Part shown: piece by piece, positions 36,836 to 48,300 of the stretch
Numbering within the stretch: the stretch's first letter is position 1
Layout of the letters: each line of letters opens with the position of its first letter
Assembly: GCF_963678635.1 (NCBI RefSeq)
Contig: NC_087064.1
Span: 10,331,671 to 10,395,670, forward strand
Reading direction: 5' to 3'
DNA length: 64,000 nt
Source of the DNA: Symsagittifera roscoffensis
Lineage: Eukaryota; Xenacoelomorpha; Acoela; Convolutidae
The notes under the pieces: generated by a model
Databases searched by the model: none
Told to the model about the DNA's origin: nothing
Seen by the model: only the letters and a program-made list of their open reading frames with translations
Made by a program: the position numbers and the translations under genes

Positions 36836-37276
36836 CACTAGTGGACAAAATTAAGCGCAAATTCAGGTTTTTACACCCAAAAAAAGACGTATTTTCAATG
36901 TTAATTGTGGACAACATGTACTTCGAATTTCGACAAAATTTGTACATGACCAAGAGCAACTGATCAGAGTTATCCTCTTTGAATGTGTCAATATTTGTTT
37001 TCAATGACTTAGCAACGTAATCCGGGACTGAAAATGCCGGATTTCTTCAACTGCACTAAGTTTTGCATCGTAGAGAACTCTTTCTCGAATAAGCGGAGTA
37101 AAAAAGTTAGTCTCGTGACATTAAAATTTCTCTGCGAGAAAATTGAAATAATTGATGTGAAAGTTTTACTTAACTCGGTTTTCATCTTAATTGTAAAAGG
37201 TGTCCAAAATGGACATGGAAAACAGTCAATTTAAAAAGTGCAATACTGCATTTGCGCGTAATTTTGTCCATGAATG
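36836..37276. mobile_element. Tc1/mariner-type MITE, 441 bp
   Basis: Imperfect terminal inverted repeats of about 30 bp begin CACTAGTGGACAAAATTAAG on the left and, reverse-complemented, CATTCATGGACAAAATTACG on the right. Both ends are flanked by TA (36834-36835 and 37277-37278), the Tc1/mariner target duplication. The GGACAAAATTA core resembles Tc1-like ends. The interior has no transposase; the small frames inside are AT-rich chance frames. It is non-autonomous. Confidence 0.8.
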
Positions 37277-37746
37277 TAGTTGTTTTTCTTTTTGTTTCTG
37301 ACGCAAAATCATATACCGGAAAACATTATCGGAGTATGTCGATATATCAATTTAAAGCGCTTTCAGTCGTGATTCGAACGACATAAATTTGTTCAAAAGT
37401 TGACTCACTGTCGAGCAAAAGTGTTAAAAAGTTATAGCTAAATTTCGTGAGAGTTAAGCGAGCGAACTGGCTGTTAATAGAAGAATAAGGATTGAAACTT
37501 TAGTATACTACTCCTGTAAAATTTCTCAAGTTTTTTAGCGCGACCCTGAGATAGAAATTTTAGTTGGTGCCCTTGTGAAAAAAATTTCTACCTTTTGTGA
37601 AAAAAAATTGTTGAGCCACATCTTTACTTGTTTTTGATTTTTTAACGAAACTTGCAGGAGTAAATTTTCAAGTTTGTTTCGCAAGGGCACAGCAATCATT
37701 CTTGTGCAGTGTTATTCCACAGAACTTGTTAATTATGTTCTGTTGA
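37277..37746. other. Region downstream of alpha-tubulin
   Basis: This AT-rich stretch lies between the Tc1 MITE and the tubulin stop. A hairpin motif of the GTCGTGATTCGAACGAC type lies near 37366. The tubulin 3' UTR and poly-A site must lie in its right part; AATTAA strings occur near 37730-37750 on the minus strand. No gene was seen. Confidence 0.5.
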
Positions 37747-40700
37747 TTAATATACGTCCTCGTCCTCTTGAGCATTCTCACTTGCTACAACTTCTTCGTA
37801 GTCCTGTTGAAGCACTGCCAGGTCCTCTCTAGCGTCATTGAATTCAGCTTCCTCCATTCCTTCTCCGACATACCTTTAAAAATGTACCATTGGTTGATAA
37901 GTTGATAGGCTACTATTGTTTTGATATAATTTTTTTTAGTTATACCAGTGTACAAAGGCGCGTTTCTGGTACATCAAATCGAATTTCTCGCACAGTCGTC
38001 TCCAAGCATCTGCGATAGCCGAAGTGTTGCTGATCATGCAAACTGACCTAAAATAAATGGTTACAACTGCGTATTGTTTTGGCTATATTTCGATAATAGA
38101 TAAACTATAAGTTAGTATTAAGAAGAACAACCATCGCATGGTTTTGATGACATATTTTTTTTTTCATTTTTTGACCCAAATTGGTTGCCCTGTGTCGTGT
38201 TATTTTGACGGCAGTTGAGTGGGCGAAAAAAATAGGCTGAACAGATTGATGTGCGCGCGTCAGAAATAGTTTTTTTTTCAAATTGCCCCCTTTCCCTTGA
38301 AATTTTAAAATTCTTCCGGAGTAGATGGGTTAATCAAACTATTTGACCTAAATAAAAGTCAGCGAAAGGCGGTAACATCTGATTACCTGGGAACTTCTGC
38401 CAAGTCACCACCAGGTACAGTCTTTGCAACAGTTCCGTTTATACCAACTTTAAATCCAGTGGAAATGTAGTCTACAAAGCTGATGTTCTTTCGCTTCTGC
38501 AGAACGCTAATGACCTTGTGCACATCATTTGAACTCACATCACCTCTGTATAGCAGGCAAACAGCCATGTATTTGCCTAGGTAAAGTGAATTAGATAACT
38601 TAAGAAATAACAGACAGCAATTTTTAATTTAAATTGGAAAAGATCGTTACCCTCTCTTGGGTTGCATTTGACCATCTGACCTTGCGGCTCAAAACAGTTC
38701 AAAGTGATCTCACTGACAGAAAGAGCGGTCATTTGAGCTTTCTCCGCCGAGATGATGGGTGAATAGGTTACGAGTGGATAGTGAATCCGAGGAAATGGCA
38801 CCAAGCTCGTCTGGAATTCATTCAAGTCCACATTGAGAGATCCTAAAACTCTTCAATTCTGCAAAGATATTTTGAAACATGGAATTTTCACATTTTTACT
38901 TTCTATATGTCGTTTCGTTTACCTAACTAAGCAAGTGACATGTTATCGGAAACTAGAATTTTTTTCCGCGAACAACTTTGTTAAAAATTTGTAACAAAGT
39001 GGACTAGATTTTTTTTATGAAACCTGAACAACTTCCAGACCCATTCCCGCTTGCTTAAAGTGGTAAAGCGCAAAATTTTACCTCCATAGGTCTGAAGTGT
39101 GAACACCGACCGACTTTGTTTTTTTTCAATTTGTATGAAATGAGAATGGAAAATTGGAATTGTCGATATATTACTGTCGGCTCACTTTTTTGTCGGCTTG
39201 AGTTCCAACGCATGGGTTTTTTGATAATACATAGATTTTGATATAATTGAATGTTTTACGACAAAATCCATAATCAGTTACCACAAATACTCATTAGAAT
39301 GGATCGAGTGATATATTTATTATATTCAAGCATGCGAAGTCTTGATTCGAACGACATTTAAAGAAGTACAAAACTATTTACTGTGTCGTCAAAAACTGGT
39401 TGAAATTGAAAATTAATTATTTAAGCCGTAAAAAATTTAGTTTTACTCCAGTAAAACAAGTTTGCGAAGTAGGGCTTCCTTTGGAAAATTTCCCACAAAT
39501 AAAATAATCTTTCGTCTTTAATCTATTATGTTGAGTTTACTGAAGTTCTAAGCTTTCGTCTTTCCTCTCATCACATCGCGCTTAAAAACGGCAGAGATGT
39601 TTTGTTTTGTCTTACGATTGAGGTTGGAACTTTCGCTGATACTTGTAAAGTAACCGCTGTCCTTGTTCATTACCCTTGCGATAGGTAAGGGTATTGCAAT
39701 CGGGTACTAGAATTTTTTTCACGTAAACAACTTTGTTGACAGAATGGCCATTTTAGTAGGAATGGTCAATATCACTTCTGACATGCTCGAATTCTAGAAA
39801 TTCAAATAAAACTTAGACCAAAACATGAAATTTTGAAGCAAATAATTTTCAGATGCTGAGGTCCTGGTAAGACTAATAAGTGCACCTGAATAAAAAAATG
39901 GACGAAAGAACTCTTTTTGGAATACTAGAACCTTATTTTAGATTATAATGCAAATAATAGGGGTTCACATATTGATTTGTCTCAAATTGATGGTCGATAA
40001 ATTGGAATCACCACTCAGTAAAAAAAAATTGTACCTGGGAATCGTAGTGAAGCAGTGATGGATGAGACGACCTGGGATATGAGTCTGTTCAGATTGGTGT
40101 AGGTGACGTTGTTGATCTTGAGGTGCAGTTTGCAGATGTCGAAAATGGCCTCATTGTCCACCATGAATGTCAGATCTGTATGTTCCATAGTCGTGTGTGT
40201 CGACAGGATCGCATTGTAGGGCTCTAAATCCAGTCGTTTCAGAGGAGTTACAAGGATGATTTGAATTAGTCGGCAAAACGATTAAAACTTGAAACTTAGA
40301 ACACGTTTTTCTCAATTTGAAACTTAGAACACGTTTTTCTCTTAGAACACATAGATCAATTTGGTATTTTTATTCAACAAAAAATTGCGCCAGAACTATC
40401 AGAGCAATTGCTGTGAAAAGTATATCAAAGTGAGCCTCCTATATAGCCCAGCAAAGTTCCAGGAGGTTATAAAGAATGGCACTTTTTGGTCGGCTAGCAT
40501 GCCTTGGTATTTTGGTGTTGAGTCAAGTATTGTGTTCAGATAATTGTAGCGTGTCATAAGTTGATTACTGACCCACAACGGAAGTGGCCAAGTTGGGAGC
40601 TGGATAGACGCAGAAATCTAGTTTGCACTTCTTCTGGTACTCCATGGACAGTCTCTCCATGAGTAGAGCCGCGAACCCAGACCCAGTGCCTCCTACAAAG

Positions 40701-41999
40701 CTATGGAACACCGTGAAGCCCTGTAGACCACTGCACTCCTCTGCCTAAGAAAGAAACATTGTCTCCTCATAGAATTATCAATCAAATCTGAAACAAAAAC
40801 TTAATGTTGGTGCCTCTTGAGCTTGCAGATCTCTTCCAATCATAGATAGTCCGAATGTCAATAATGAAATCGAGCTCTCAAAGTATTGCTTTTTATTCTA
40901 AACTGGCTGTTTTCCTTTCTTCGGATTAAACTTTAATTAACTTGAGTACGTACCACTCTATTCATCCTCTCAATTACTTCCTCTATTTTCTCCCTGCCAA
41001 TCGTGTAGTGTCCTCTAGCCTAATTATTGGCCGCATCCTCTTTGCTGTCAATCAAACAGTCCGGGTTGTACAGCTTCTTGTAGGGTCCACTCTTGATTTC
41101 ACCTATCACTCCTGGTTCCAAGTCCACGAATAGAACCCGAGGGACGTGTTGTCCAGTGCCCGTTTCGGAGAAGTGGGTGTTGAAGGAGTCGTCCTCTTTG
41201 CCGACAGAGGTGTCCGATGGCATCCTTCCCTCGGGGTCGATTCCGTGCTCAAGACAGTACAGTTCCCAAACTGCATTGCCCATTTGCACTCCCGCCTGTC
41301 CTACGTGGATGTTGATTACTTCTCGCTAAAATTAATTTCACATACATTACTCCGTTCCTTAGTTGTTCTGGGAACAAATGTTCAAAAGTTCATTTTTCAC
41401 ATTTCACATGCGTTATTCCGTTTATTTAGTTGCTCTAGAAAGAGAAATATTTTAAATTTCGTTTAAATGTAAAATTGATTTTTGGTAAATAATGTTTAAG
41501 ATTCGGTGAACGTAGTTCAGACTCTTATGTAGGTCGTGATAATTTTTTTTTCTTTTCCGGAGCTTCAAGCTCAAATTTACTGTTATTGCGATTTGTCTTT
41601 TGATATCTTTTTAAGTTCAATTCATTTCCTTGGTTAAAAGGAATGCAAATTCCACTATCGGACAGTTGGTGCGATGTTGGTACTCAAGAGCTTATCTATA
41701 AGTTCACTATGACAGCTAATTTTGAGTGGTTTTTAATCCTATTACTTTAGTTATCCTTTAATATCGTTCAAAAAATTTGACTTTTCAGGAGTAAATCTAG
41801 ATAATAAAAAAACGTGCCAAAAGTTTTGGACATCTGATGTTTTGTCTTCATTAAAAGTTTGTTTTTCGTTTAGCGAGCGCACGCAGCTCCTCCCTCAGCC
41901 CAAAGCTATGCATGAAAACAAAGCAAAATTTATGAATTTTCGAAACTCTTAAAAAGATGTTCTTTTTAAAACACAAGAATCTATAATACGTACCACCAT
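37747..41999 (-). CDS. Divergent alpha-tubulin with in-frame TAG
   Basis: Eight exons can be joined with GT-AG introns: 41997-41999 (ATG only; 41994-41999 is also possible), 40954-41325, 40573-40744, 40035-40223, 38651-38842, 38387-38576, 37946-38047, 37747-37873. The frame adds to 449 codons with stop, close to the usual ~450. Landmarks are the M-(V)-R-E start, H-V-G-Q-A-G-V-Q near the N terminus, a changed G-G-T-G-S-G loop preceded by Val instead of Gly, D-L-N-E-F with the catalytic Glu, and a C terminus ending D-E-D-V-Y with a final Tyr. Codon ~103 (41020-41022) is TAG where alpha-tubulins have Tyr (N-N-Y-A-R-G-H-Y). The Lys40 acetylation site is replaced. This is a fast-evolving paralogue, either recently broken or read through. 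Confidence 0.85.
38930..39000 (+). repeat. Hairpin-headed dispersed repeat, partial copy
   Basis: The string 'TATCGGAAACTAGAATTTTT' and 'CGAACAACTTTGTT' match the fuller copy at 39668-39800. It lies in tubulin intron 4. Confidence 0.5.
39668..39820 (+). repeat. Hairpin-headed dispersed repeat
   Basis: Starts with ACCCTTGCGATAGGTAAGGG, an 8-bp inverted repeat with one G-T pair, followed by an 'AATCGGGTACTAGAA' segment, a T run and 'AACAACTTTGTT'. Relatives start near 45098, 45190 (partial), 47026, 49935, 50943 and 54239. Several keep the stem by compensating or wobble changes. No coding capacity. Confidence 0.6.
41508..41660 (+). repeat. Dispersed repeat family C, copy 1
   Basis: Begins GAACGTAGTTCAGACTCTTA and ends with a TTCCACTATCGGACAG segment about 140 bp later. 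The same two modules in the same order occur at 46258, 50677 and 59551. It lies in tubulin intron 1. Confidence 0.6.
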
Positions 42000-42308
42000 G
42001 TTTGAATAGAAATAGTTTAGTTTCTCTGTTCGAGATCAGCTGTCGATCTGATTGTTAGAAGAAAGGGTGAAAAAGTGGCTCGAGTTAGAACTGGGTTTGT
42101 GAAATTAGTCAACAAAGTTTTGGTGTCGATTTTAATCAAACACACGCATCCTGTTCTCAAATTCACTCTCTTTACATGTCATCGCACAGCTTCCAATTCT
42201 GAAACTTTTCTACTCATTTGTTTCAATCAAAATGCCATTTTAATTTTGGTAATATTTGTCCAATTAATAAATATGGTATTTGTTTCAGATTTTGCCGATG
42301 TTTGAAAG
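42000..42308. promoter_or_regulatory. Head-to-head promoter of alpha-tubulin and TELO2
   Basis: Only 309 bp separate the tubulin ATG (minus) from the TELO2 ATG (plus). The stretch is AT-rich and has no obvious TATA pair. A TTTCAG acceptor-like site lies at 42283-42288, 20 nt before the TELO2 ATG, preceded by a T-rich stretch. This may be a bidirectional promoter; that is inferred from the gene spacing alone. Confidence 0.5.
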
Positions 42309-45300
42309 ATGGTAGAAACAGAAAAGAGTTTGAGTCCCGCAAACCTGAAAAAGTATACGGACGAAGGTCGATTACCGTTGAATGTCAAACGGGAAATAAT
42401 TCCATGTTTGGTGGAAAGCTCAGTGGGTTGTCAAGAAAACGAGGAGCTAAACGGAGTCACTTCTGCTATGCTTCATGAAGCATTTTGGCTAAGTCCCATA
42501 TGTGAATCAATTTTCATCCTTTGTTCAGAGCTGAAGCCTAAGCCATTGCAGCTTTCTAGAGCTGAAATTGTGCTGAAGGAGTTTTATACATTCTTTAAGA
42601 ATGACCAGAAAATAACCGAACTTTTTGCAGAAATGAGTTTCATCCAAACTGATGTCGAAAAGATGAACGCTTCTATGTGTTCGGATCAACTTATTAATAT
42701 ACCCGATATTGTTTCGAACGTTTTGGAGAAAACTTCGAATGAAAAGTGGGACAATTTGCAAGGTGACAAATATTTCAAAAGGTTTCTGTACTCAAATGTA
42801 AAAAAAAATAATGCTCCATGATTTGTTGTTTGAAGTTTTGGTTGTTTAAGGTTATTCGAAGCTGTAGTTGTGCTCATCAAAACAAACCCGCTTTTTGGAA
42901 TTAAAAAAGTAGATTTCTCAGTTCTATCGTATTTCATTTCGAAGAGTTGCAAAAGAGCAAAATGTGTCAAGTTTGTTCTTTCACCGCTGGTTCATTACGT
43001 GACGAATTTGGATCCTGACGACTATGTGGCTAGACGCTCTCTTTGGCAGCTTTCGGCTAATTGCCCCAAAGAGTACCTGGATACATTTGTTACTTCTATT
43101 CTGAAAGTTTGCTCTTCGTGGAAAAATGTTAGGTCAGTTAAAAATTACACAATTAGTTTTTCTCAATATTGGTAACCTAGATAAAAATGATATGATTAAA
43201 GTCTAGAATAGCTTTAAAGCAAAGTTGACACGCCATAAGATTTATTTTTTTTAGCTCAATACTCGGAGATCTTGTGATTCAATGCGAAATCTGTCGTCAT
43301 ATTTTATTCACAAAGCTAGTTTCTGACCGCTATTTTGAAGATGACCAGCTCATATGCAACTTGTTGGGGTACTTTTTGGGTCCAGAAACCAGCAGATTGG
43401 AGATTTTCGACCTGTTTCTTACTGAAGTATGCAAGGTCTGGGCCGATCCCTTTGTGGTGCTGTATGTACCATACGAGCAATTGCTGTACATAAACAAAAT
43501 TGCAGCTCTAGGAATCCAGAAACACCCCAGTCCAGGTTTGCTTACACTAGCGCTCAACGGATTGTATTAGTACGAACCTTCTTGTTTTCTAATCTACCTC
43601 GCAAACTAAATTTTCATTAGAAGTGTTCACTTATTTGGAAATTTCATTGGAAATTGCATAGCATCGGTTCTCTGCTTCATTTGTGGCTAGTGTTTGGTGA
43701 TTATTAAGCGTCCGTGGCTGTGTAGTTTAGTGTGTGAGACTGTTAATTCCTAGGTCGCAAGTTCGAATCTCAGACGTAGCCGGAATCCGAATTTGTACTA
43801 TTTAGAGGCTTATTTCTAATTTTTCTTATTGCTCTTTATAGAGCTGCTTTTTGTGTTCTCGCAAGTGTTTTCGAAACAAAGCTTCGCCTCTGTGAAATTT
43901 TGAGTTCTTCGCTGAAATATATGATGTTACTCAATTTCACACTATCAATTCTACGTTAAAATTTCACTGAAAAACCGAAAGGCAAAAACCAGTTTTTCTC
44001 GACACTGAGAAAGCTTTCTCTAAAGAAAGTTTGCTGGAATCATAAGCACGACTGGAAAGGCTAGTTGACCCCCTGAATTTAACTTCCGTGTAAGCTTTCT
44101 TTGAAGAACTTACAATCATGCGGAAAAAATCTCATCTTATGCAGTAGTTCCTTCCCTTTTGGAGAATGGTCGGCAGGGTTGCATGATTAAAATCAACTTG
44201 ATTTAAATCAATGATTTAAATCGGATTTTAATCGTAGAATAAAAATCAACCCTTGTGTTATCCTACCGAGTGCCGCGGTAAACATACAACCCAGCTTGCA
44301 GTATTTACATTGGTTACGTAATTCGCTCTTCATAGCATTCTTTTAACTGGAAAAGTTTTTCAGCACTTTCGGATTTATCCATTCCAGTCTCAGAAATTGA
44401 CTGGGAATAGACAATTATGGGTAACTTGTGTTCTTCTTTCGGATGCTGAATCAGTAATTTTGCGTAAATTAATTGATTCTTGAAACAAAAACGTTTCCAA
44501 TAAAAATCGAAAAAATCAAATCGGATTTAAATCAATCGAGAATATACATCAGATTTTTATGCAACCCTGATGGTCGGAACAGTAATTTATTATTGAAAGA
44601 GCCATCAAGTACTAATGAATTGACACAGGTCGTATGGTTTTTGCTTCGTGCCAATATTTGAACCTGAAAAGATGGTGGCTCGAACTAATTCTGTTGAAAC
44701 CTAAAGCTTCAAGGAAAGGTGGAACATCCAATTTAGTGTAAATTGAACCGTGATGTTTCGGCTTTCTCAGTAATTTATTTTATTATTTTGACAGCGATTG
44801 TTTTGTTAAGCTGAATGGGGGAAGAGATGTAGCCACCGAATAATGGAGGGAATCACCATTTACCTCAAGAGTTCAGTGGAAAGAGTACGTGTAATGGGCT
44901 CATACGTAGGACAGCTTCTCTGCAATGCGATCAATAAAGGCGCTAAATCGAAGTTGGACCTCCCGAAAACATCAACTACTGACCATTTCATTAAACAGAT
45001 TGATCAATTGGTCAAGCTATACGAGTAAGTTATACTGTGCTACTAAGGTGTAATTATTTTTTGATATAGCGAGTGTTTAAAAACACGTTTCTCATTACCC
45101 CTGCGTTTAGCAAGGGTGTTGCAACAGGGTACTTGTCTTAAACTACTTTGCTCCCCGGGTACTAGACAAACTACTTTGTTCTCAAGATTTCGCACGTGAG
45201 CAAGGGTAGTGCCATCGGGTACAAGACTTTTGCCCGTAAATAACTTTGTTCACGGAATGGTCAATTTTGTAGGAATGGTAAATTTCAAGATATGCTCAAT

Positions 45301-48300
45301 TTCTGAAAATTCAAATGGAACTATCTCATCTGAGTAAATAGCTGGAATAAGTTTCGGGAACTAATTGTTTTTTTTTAAATAATAATCTTGAAAAAATGTT
45401 AATTTTTTGGGATTCGTGTTTTTCAGCCTAGCTTCTGTCGGTTCATTTTCCGTTTCTTTAAATGGCGTTAATATTATCTAGTACTTGTTTTTATCGCCCT
45501 GCTTTGTGAAGCATGGATTTGTTTTGATTCTGTAAATACTATTAGTATAATTGAAAGTTCTGTAATTTGTCATGAAGCAAGTCTGATTTAGAATATTTTT
45601 TTGAAGATTTTTTTCCAATTAAATGGTTTCGGCTGATTTTGTATCGGCTTTGTCAACTGTGAGAAACTTTTTGACTCTTCGTAGAAACTACCCTGTCCAA
45701 TTTGAGAAGAAACGTTCACTCGAAAGAACCCGTTGCGATAATCTTTCTTGGATAGAAGCAGCGATTCCTAGATTTTTTGTAAGAAAAAGGTTATCTTTGG
45801 GAAGATTCCTTTTTCTCAATTACTTTCTTAGAGAAGCAGCTTTTTGAAATTGCACATTTATTCCGCATCAGTATAACAAATTCCAAAATTATCAAACAGC
45901 CAGCTCCTGCCTTATCTGGACCACTAGTTATTTTTTATCGAGACAAGCGAACATTTTGGTTCATTCGATTTTTTTCTTCAATTTTTTCGACTTCTTTTGT
46001 ATTTTATCGCAAGTGGCGCGAAGCTTTGTTTCGCATCTGTGATCAACTTGCTTTTAAATAAGATCAAAGTCAATCAGCCGTCCAGCAGATCCGGCGTAGA
46101 AGTAAAACACCTGGTTAAGACGACAAAGGCTTGTGGTTCGGAATCGGCATGTACCTGTTTTTTGGTAGCTAGAAGTTTTCTGCTTCTTCAGACTATCGTC
46201 CTTCTGTTCATTTTTGTCGGTTACGTTCCCGTAGCTCGAATTTTTTTAGGAACCGATGGACGTAGTTCAGATTCTAATATAGGGCGCGATGATATTTTTT
46301 TCAGTAAACGTTTAAAATTTCAGGCTCAATTTTTTCTTTCGCGGGTTGTTAAAAGGAAGATGAACTCCACTATCGAACAGCAGAACTGTAAAAGGTTACT
46401 ACAAACGTGATCGATTTTTAGTTTCGAAAGTCGAGTTTAATTTTCGAACTTCCCATCGAAATAAAGATTCAACTTATTGATCCCGTTTTCTCAAATAGGG
46501 TTATTTTTTTTCAAAAAAAGCCAATCATTAGTTGTTCGAGCTTTTCAAAGAGGCTCAAGGGAATCTATTTTTTTCTTTGATTTTCGAAACGAGATTTTTC
46601 AAAAAAAAACAAGTCAGTATTTTTTTTATTTGTGTTCATTGACTCTTTTCCAACTGTCTGTTGGCTATGTTTGAAGGTTCAGGTATCTTCTAAGTTTCTG
46701 AATGCCATTTCCAAAGCCCCCTGGTACAAGTATTATAGTTACGTGTAGTTTTAATTTTTTGAAAACTCTGATGAAAATTTATCAAATCAAAAAAATCTGT
46801 TATTTGAAACCCATGAATTTTTTATGTGCACAGGTTTTTTTTATATATGCTCTATCGATTAATGCGCACAGAATTTTTTTTCACACATGAGATTACTATG
46901 CTCGCGATAAGCAAGCAGAAACAATTCGGAACATCCCTTTTTCTTTTATCCTTTTCTCAAATCTGCTTTTCGTCAACCAATAGACATAATTTGATGCCTG
47001 CATATCAGATACCCGTTATGTTTACGCTTGCGATTAGCAAGCCTTATCAAATTGGAATATAAAGTTGTTTTTCGGGTTAAAAACTAGTCTACAAAATCAG
47101 TTTAATCAGTAAACTGACTGCAAAATCAGTTTAATCAGTAAGCATCGCCTTCTATTCAGTGGCTTCAGGTTCCTTCCCATTTCCAGTTTCCTTCCCTATG
47201 GTTTGGGGTCGCGTCTCAACCGGACCTTGTTTTTTTGCAATTGATTTTTTTTTGTAAAAATTGAATTGTCAAACTTTCGTTTCTCTGCTCAAATTTTGTC
47301 GGCTAAGTTGACACATCACGATTTTTGCTTGTGCTATTTGTAACTTTCACTGTAGTTTTTCAGGGAGGGACTTGAAAGGTTAAACGAAAATTTTAAAAGT
47401 TTTTTTTCGGTTCAACTGGTGTCTGCTCAAAGATTGTCGACTTAGTGGACACATCACTGACTTTTCTTGTGCTGTAAGCAACTTTTATTGCACAATTGTA
47501 GTTTCAATTGAGACTCAAAACCTACATTCTTTTTTGAATTTTTTTTCGGCTCAAATTGTTTCTGCTCAAAGAATGTCGGCTTTGTTTCCTCTTCATAAGT
47601 TTTGTTCCGTTGCCTATTTAGTATTCAATTGTTGGCATGCTCACCTACAGTGAACTGTCATCGAGACATACTAAAATTTGAATATTGGTAGACCTAGTTT
47701 TTTTAACATTTCCGAATTTTTCATTTTTTGCTACTTTTGTTTGTTGTATCGCTCTGTTTCAATTTTCTAATTGTCAGTTGTAATTTAACTAACTTCTATT
47801 TGGATTAATTCGCGTTTTTTCTTTTTAAATTTTTCTTGTTCAACGGTGGTCTGCTCAAAAAATATCGGTTTTGTTACCGCTGTTTAAGCTTTGTCTCGAT
47901 GAAATTCCAACTCAATTTTCTAAGGTAAGAAAATTCAAGACAAATTTATGAAAGTTGTGGTAGATTTAGCTTTTCTCGGCACTCCAAAACTTTTGCCTTG
48001 CCAAAGCTCGGCCTAGCCTCTGTGTAAATGCTTTCTTTGAACTAGTTTTTCAGTTTTTGAAGCCATTTGTTTGCAATAGTCAGTAAAATTATACTGAATT
48101 CTGATGATACATTCCATTAAGTTAGGTTATTTTGTCTTCGTGCATTTTTTGCGGGTTACCGAATTTCCTTTCAGTTTGTATGAATTAAGCTGATATAGAG
48201 CTAATTCAATATACAATATAATACAGGGCCAGTTCATTTTTTTAACATCAGTTGGCATCATTTTTTAATTAAAAATGTGTCTTTGTCAAAACTTTGCAAA

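Noticed and set aside
45997-46410. 137-codon plus-strand frame in TELO2 intron 4
   Set aside because: It runs through dispersed repeat modules found in several other places and has no family match.
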